Notes under the pieces: model-generated
Told to the model about the DNA's origin: nothing
Database searches by the model: none
Seen by the model: the letters and a program-made list of their open reading frames with translations, nothing else
Source: Candidatus Nomurabacteria bacterium
Lineage (GTDB): Bacteria; Patescibacteriota; Saccharimonadia; Saccharimonadales; Saccharimonadaceae
Direction of reading: 5' to 3'
Assembly: GCA_031287975.1 (NCBI GenBank)
Contig: JAITSF010000065.1
Span: 1 to 7,890, forward strand
DNA length: 7,890 nt
Program-made: the position numbers and the translations under genes
Part shown: piece by piece, positions 5,860 through 7,890 of the stretch
How positions within the stretch are numbered: the first letter of the stretch is position 1
How the letters are laid out: every line of letters starts with the position of its first letter

Positions 5860-6408
5860 TTAGTCAAACCCAAGATCGACATCAAATTTCATTTCAATCT
5901 CGTGTTTGACGTTGTAATCGAAATTCACAAATTGTTCTTCCCAGATTCCCATTTTCTGGAATAGTGTCATTATAAATTCCTGAAGCATGTCTGAGTTTCC
6001 CCAGATGTGGAGCATATGGTCGGTGCTATTAATTTTGTCGGCGACGGTAATTTTCCGGTCCAGTTGAGTAACCCCGCCCTCCAAACCAATCTGGGTTATC
6101 TTTGCGAGTTCAACCACACGGCCGGTTGCTTTGCCCGGGTAAATGTCTGGTTTGCCAAACACTTTCGAGCTAATTGGTGACCACAGATAAATCCGATTAT
6201 CTGTAAGGATAATCTCGAACCTATACTCGAAAATATCATCTTTGAGTATAATATCATTCATGGCCTCTCCAAAAAGCTCATAAACCTCGAATACTGAATA
6301 CTTTTTACTTTGGAGTGCGACTGGTCCTTCGTTCTGGTAGATCACAAATCTTGCATACTGATCTACGGCTACATTTTCTAGATTTTTTTCGGCCTTGATT
6401 GTGTCCAT
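5860..6408 (-). CDS. Protein of unknown function with PH-like beta-rich character
   Basis: I do not recognise the family with certainty. From ATG 6408 it has 182 residues, no signal peptide and no membrane segment. The middle (about 50-150) alternates strands and turns (FEYRFEIILTDNRIYLWSP, then GRVVELAKITQIGLEGG, then HMLHIWGN). A helix follows (MLQEFIMTLFQKMGIWEEQF), a pattern seen in bacterial PH/GRAM-like domains; that is an inference from layout only. An upstream TTG (6423) and ATG (6414) are in frame. ATG 6408 is chosen because AAGGGA stands 6 bases before it and abuts the 6414 ATG. Three sampled 60-base lines carry 18, 24 and 20 G+C, against 33 and 31 in dnaX, so the gene is AT-rich for its surroundings. 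It has its own promoter and a hairpin in its leader. It contains no cysteine. Confidence 0.75.
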   Translation of the reverse strand: MDTIKAEKNLENVAVDQYARFVIYQNEGPVALQSKKYSVFEVYELFGEAMNDIILKDDIFEYRFEIILTDNRIYLWSPISSKVFGKPDIYPGKATGRVVELAKITQIGLEGGVTQLDRKITVADKINSTDHMLHIWGNSDMLQEFIMTLFQKMGIWEEQFVNFDYNVKHEIEMKFDVDLGFD

Positions 6409-6440
6409 ATTCATTCCCTTCAATTGTGTAAAGAACAGAA

Positions 6441-6458
6441 CGTGAGGCTATCCTCACG
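6441..6458 (-). promoter_or_regulatory. Perfect dyad at the 5' end of the PH-like mRNA (operator or stabilising hairpin)
   Basis: CGTGAGG-CTAT-CCTCACG is a perfect 7-bp inverted repeat with a 4-base loop. It begins a few bases after the predicted transcription start (about 6462) and ends about 20 bases before the AAGGGA site. As DNA it is a plausible repressor operator. As RNA it is a 5' stem-loop. No clear U-run follows, so a terminator is less likely. Confidence 0.5.
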
Positions 6459-6468
6459 CATTGTTAGT

Positions 6469-6497
6469 ATGGTAGCACTATTTTCTAAAAAAGTCAA
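6469..6497 (-). promoter_or_regulatory. Sigma70-type promoter for the PH-like gene
   Basis: TTGACT (6497-6492, five of six), a 17-base spacer, and TACCAT (6474-6469, four of six with the key TA...T positions kept). It lies in the gap between the 170-aa gene and the PH-like gene, so the latter is probably transcribed on its own. Confidence 0.65.
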
Positions 6498-6506
6498 TAC
6501 CAAAGG

Positions 6507-7019
6507 CTACAGGGCGGCTTCGACAGCTGCCCACTCGGCTTCGCGGTTGTCTTCGGGTAATAGAACGCTAACTTGGCTGCCAACATTGAGCTGGAAAAAG
6601 GTTACCGACGCCAGCAAGACACGGTATTCGCGGCCTTGGACTTCGACATAATAAGCGCCGTCGTGTTGATTTAGTGTGCCGATAACTTGCTTGCGCGCCA
6701 CCGGGCCGATTTGTTTGTAGATAAACGAACCGTCTTCGGCAATTGTCAGCTTCATAATATCACCTTCGACCAATTTCGATTTGCTGGCATAATTGGCCGG
6801 CACGGGATACGACTTGCCGTCGCTGTCGTGCATCGACTGGCCATCGAAAATCCCCTCGATAACTTTGCCGCCGAAACTCTCGCCCGGCACTCGCTCCGGC
6901 ATATCTTCCTCGCCCAACATGCTGATAACCAGTTCCTTAGCCGCCGCCAAATTGGTTTCGGCGTCGTTCAGCAGGCTTTTGAGGCGCTTGATTTGTTTCT
7001 CGCTTAGTATCTCACTCAT
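6507..7019 (-). CDS. Conserved-looking protein of unknown function, coiled coil plus beta-rich domain
   Basis: I do not recognise a named family. The 170-residue soluble protein starts with a charged helix (MSEILSEKQIKRLKSLLNDA to about 38) that may form a coiled coil. A short acidic linker (EEDMPERVPGES) follows, then a beta-rich part (about 48-165) with GGKVIEGIFDGQSMHDSDG, KSKLVEGDIMKLTIAEDGSF and YKQIGPVARKQVIGTL. The VEGD...KLTI and GPV strings look like a small beta-barrel, but I cannot assign OB, S1 or another fold with confidence. An AGGAAG site stands 4 bases before the ATG, and the promoter is nearly consensus, so expression is likely strong and constitutive. It follows rplJ-rplL but is separated from them by a terminator. 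It contains no cysteine. A translation or RNA-related role is a guess from the neighbourhood only. Confidence 0.85.
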   Translation of the reverse strand: MSEILSEKQIKRLKSLLNDAETNLAAAKELVISMLGEEDMPERVPGESFGGKVIEGIFDGQSMHDSDGKSYPVPANYASKSKLVEGDIMKLTIAEDGSFIYKQIGPVARKQVIGTLNQHDGAYYVEVQGREYRVLLASVTFFQLNVGSQVSVLLPEDNREAEWAAVEAAL

Positions 7020-7057
7020 AATTCTTCCTATCTGTTTCTCGCATTTATTCTACCCAG

Positions 7058-7086
7058 ATTTTATTGAAAAACTCGCTGCCTGTCAA
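7058..7086 (-). promoter_or_regulatory. Near-consensus sigma70 promoter for the 170-aa unknown gene
   Basis: A perfect TTGACA (7086-7081), a spacer of exactly 17 bases and TAAAAT (7063-7058, five of six). Transcription would start near 7051, giving a leader of about 31 bases. It is the best promoter in the window by match to consensus. Confidence 0.8.
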
Positions 7087-7128
7087 GCGTTTTCCACACT
7101 ATTTTGGCAAATTTAGCTTGACATTAGC

Positions 7129-7156
7129 AAAAAAACCCTTGAAAAAGGGCTTTTTT
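7129..7156 (-). terminator. Rho-independent terminator after rplL
   Basis: On the minus strand the stem CCCTT-TTTC-AAGGG is preceded by an A-run and followed directly by seven T. It begins about 20 bases after the rplL stop. The opposite strand also has a T-run (six T), but no convergent gene uses it. It ends the rplJ-rplL operon before the next promoter. Confidence 0.88.
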
Positions 7157-7176
7157 GAATATTTCGGGTTGTAAAT

Positions 7177-7560
7177 TTAGACCAGCTCGACTGTAGCGCC
7201 GGCTTCCTCGAGAGCTTTTTTGGCGGCTTCGGCATCGTCTTTGGAAACTTTTTCCTTGACTGCCGCCGGCGCGCCGTCGACGATAGCTTTCGCTTCGCCC
7301 AGCCCCAAGCCAGTAATTTCTTTGACAGCTTTGATAACTGCCACTTTTTGAGCGCCAGCGTCTTTCAACTGAACCGTAAACTCGCTTTTCTCGTCAGCGC
7401 CGTCGGCCGCCGCGTCTCCAGCCGCCGCTGGTCCTGCCACTGCCACCGCAGCCGCCGCTGGCTCAATACCATATTCGTCTTTCAATGTGTTTTTTAATTC
7501 GTTGACTTCCAAAACCGTCAACTTCGTCAAATCCTCCGCTAATTTTTTAATATCAGCCAT
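7177..7560 (-). CDS. rplL: Large-subunit ribosomal protein bL12 (L7/L12)
   Basis: This is the stalk protein of the 50S subunit. Its dimers bind the tail of L10, and its C-terminal domains recruit the translation GTPases. The 127-residue protein has the full family layout. The N-terminal dimerisation helices are at about 1-33 ([20 protein letters not shown]). An Ala/Gly-rich flexible hinge runs from about 34 to 55. The C-terminal domain runs from about 57 to the end with [32 protein letters not shown] and the ending [14 protein letters not shown]. An AAGGAG site stands 6 bases before the ATG. It lies 19 bases after rplJ, the standard order, and its operon ends at the terminator just downstream. 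Confidence 0.98.
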   Translation of the reverse strand: MADIKKLAEDLTKLTVLEVNELKNTLKDEYGIEPAAAAVAVAGPAAAGDAAADGADEKSEFTVQLKDAGAQKVAVIKAVKEITGLGLGEAKAIVDGAPAAVKEKVSKDDAEAAKKALEEAGATVELV

Positions 7561-7579
7561 TTTATTCTCCTTATAATTA

Positions 7580-7890
7580 TTATTTAGTTGCGTTTGCTTC
7601 GAGAGCGTTTAGGATGTTCGGTAGACCGTTTAGACCACTTGAGATGTCATTGATCGGCGACAGCAGCATAGCTACCACTTCGGCGATTAACTGATCTTTG
7701 CTTGGCAGCTCGGCCAGCGACTTCACTTCCGCCGTCGCCAAGTGCGCGCCTTCACCACTGAAAGCCCCGACCAATTCCAGCGCTGGGTGATCTTTCGCGA
7801 AACGGTTCAGAACCTGCGCTGGCGCGACTTCGTCGTCGTCCGAAATAGCGTAGAGCAGTTGCCCACTCAAAGCTGACTTGTCAGTTTCCC
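7580..7890 (-). CDS. rplJ: Large-subunit ribosomal protein uL10, C-terminal part (5' end outside window)
   Basis: The base of the ribosomal stalk, which binds 23S rRNA through its N-terminal domain and holds L7/L12 dimers on its C-terminal helix. Only the last 102 residues are visible. They contain the typical stretch [20 protein letters not shown], then [40 protein letters not shown] and a short Ala/Asn tail. There is no true start inside the window: the frame is open to the right edge and reads ETDKSALSG there. rplL follows at 19 bases, which supports the assignment. It contains no cysteine in the visible part. Confidence 0.94.
   Translation of the reverse strand, partial: ETDKSALSGQLLYAISDDDEVAPAQVLNRFAKDHPALELVGAFSGEGAHLATAEVKSLAELPSKDQLIAEVVAMLLSPINDISSGLNGLPNILNALEANATK

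Noticed and set aside
1..7890. tRNA, rRNA, CRISPR array, insertion sequence or origin
   Set aside because: I found no cloverleaf, no rRNA segment, no spaced direct repeats, no transposase and no DnaA-box cluster in the window.

Overview
The window reads as a chromosomal housekeeping segment of a small-genome bacterium, most likely a Patescibacteria/CPR member and plausibly Saccharibacteria. Reasons: compact minus-strand gene clusters; DNA-metabolism proteins stripped of optional zinc modules; extremely cysteine-poor proteins (3 Cys in about 2,335 residues by my count); and a small unrecognised gene of CPR-like character beside rplL. UGA ends at least three genes (dnaX, dnaB, the GT39-like gene) at their normal family lengths, so the code is standard, not the UGA=Gly code of Gracilibacteria/Absconditabacteria. 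The phylum is an inference, not shown by a marker gene.

Layout, in minus-strand transcription order from the right edge: rplJ (L10, N-terminus outside the window) and rplL (L7/L12) close with a strong terminator at 7129-7156. A 170-aa protein of unknown function follows, with its own near-consensus promoter. Then comes a relatively AT-rich pair of convergent genes: a PH-like unknown protein (minus, 5860-6408) and a Pro/Gln/Tyr-rich two-TM protein (plus, 5369-5797). Each has a good promoter, and the pair shares a palindromic terminator at 5814-5843. Left of these, dnaX and dnaB overlap by ATGA and form a replication operon. A 277-base intergenic stretch follows, then a GT39-like multi-TM protein, ybaB/EbfC and recR (C-terminus outside the window).

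The widespread dnaX-ybaB-recR cluster is therefore present but split. dnaB, the intergenic stretch and a membrane glycosyltransferase-like gene sit between dnaX and ybaB.

The most interesting object is in that intergenic stretch. Bases 2218-2371, read on the minus strand, fold into one nearly continuous rod of about 64 base pairs in 154 nt. Five G-U pairs would become A-C mismatches on the plus strand, so the structure appears to belong to a minus-strand RNA. I could not match it to tmRNA, SRP RNA, RNase P RNA or canonical 6S RNA. The second notable observation is correlated loss of cysteines and zinc ligands in both RecR and DnaX.
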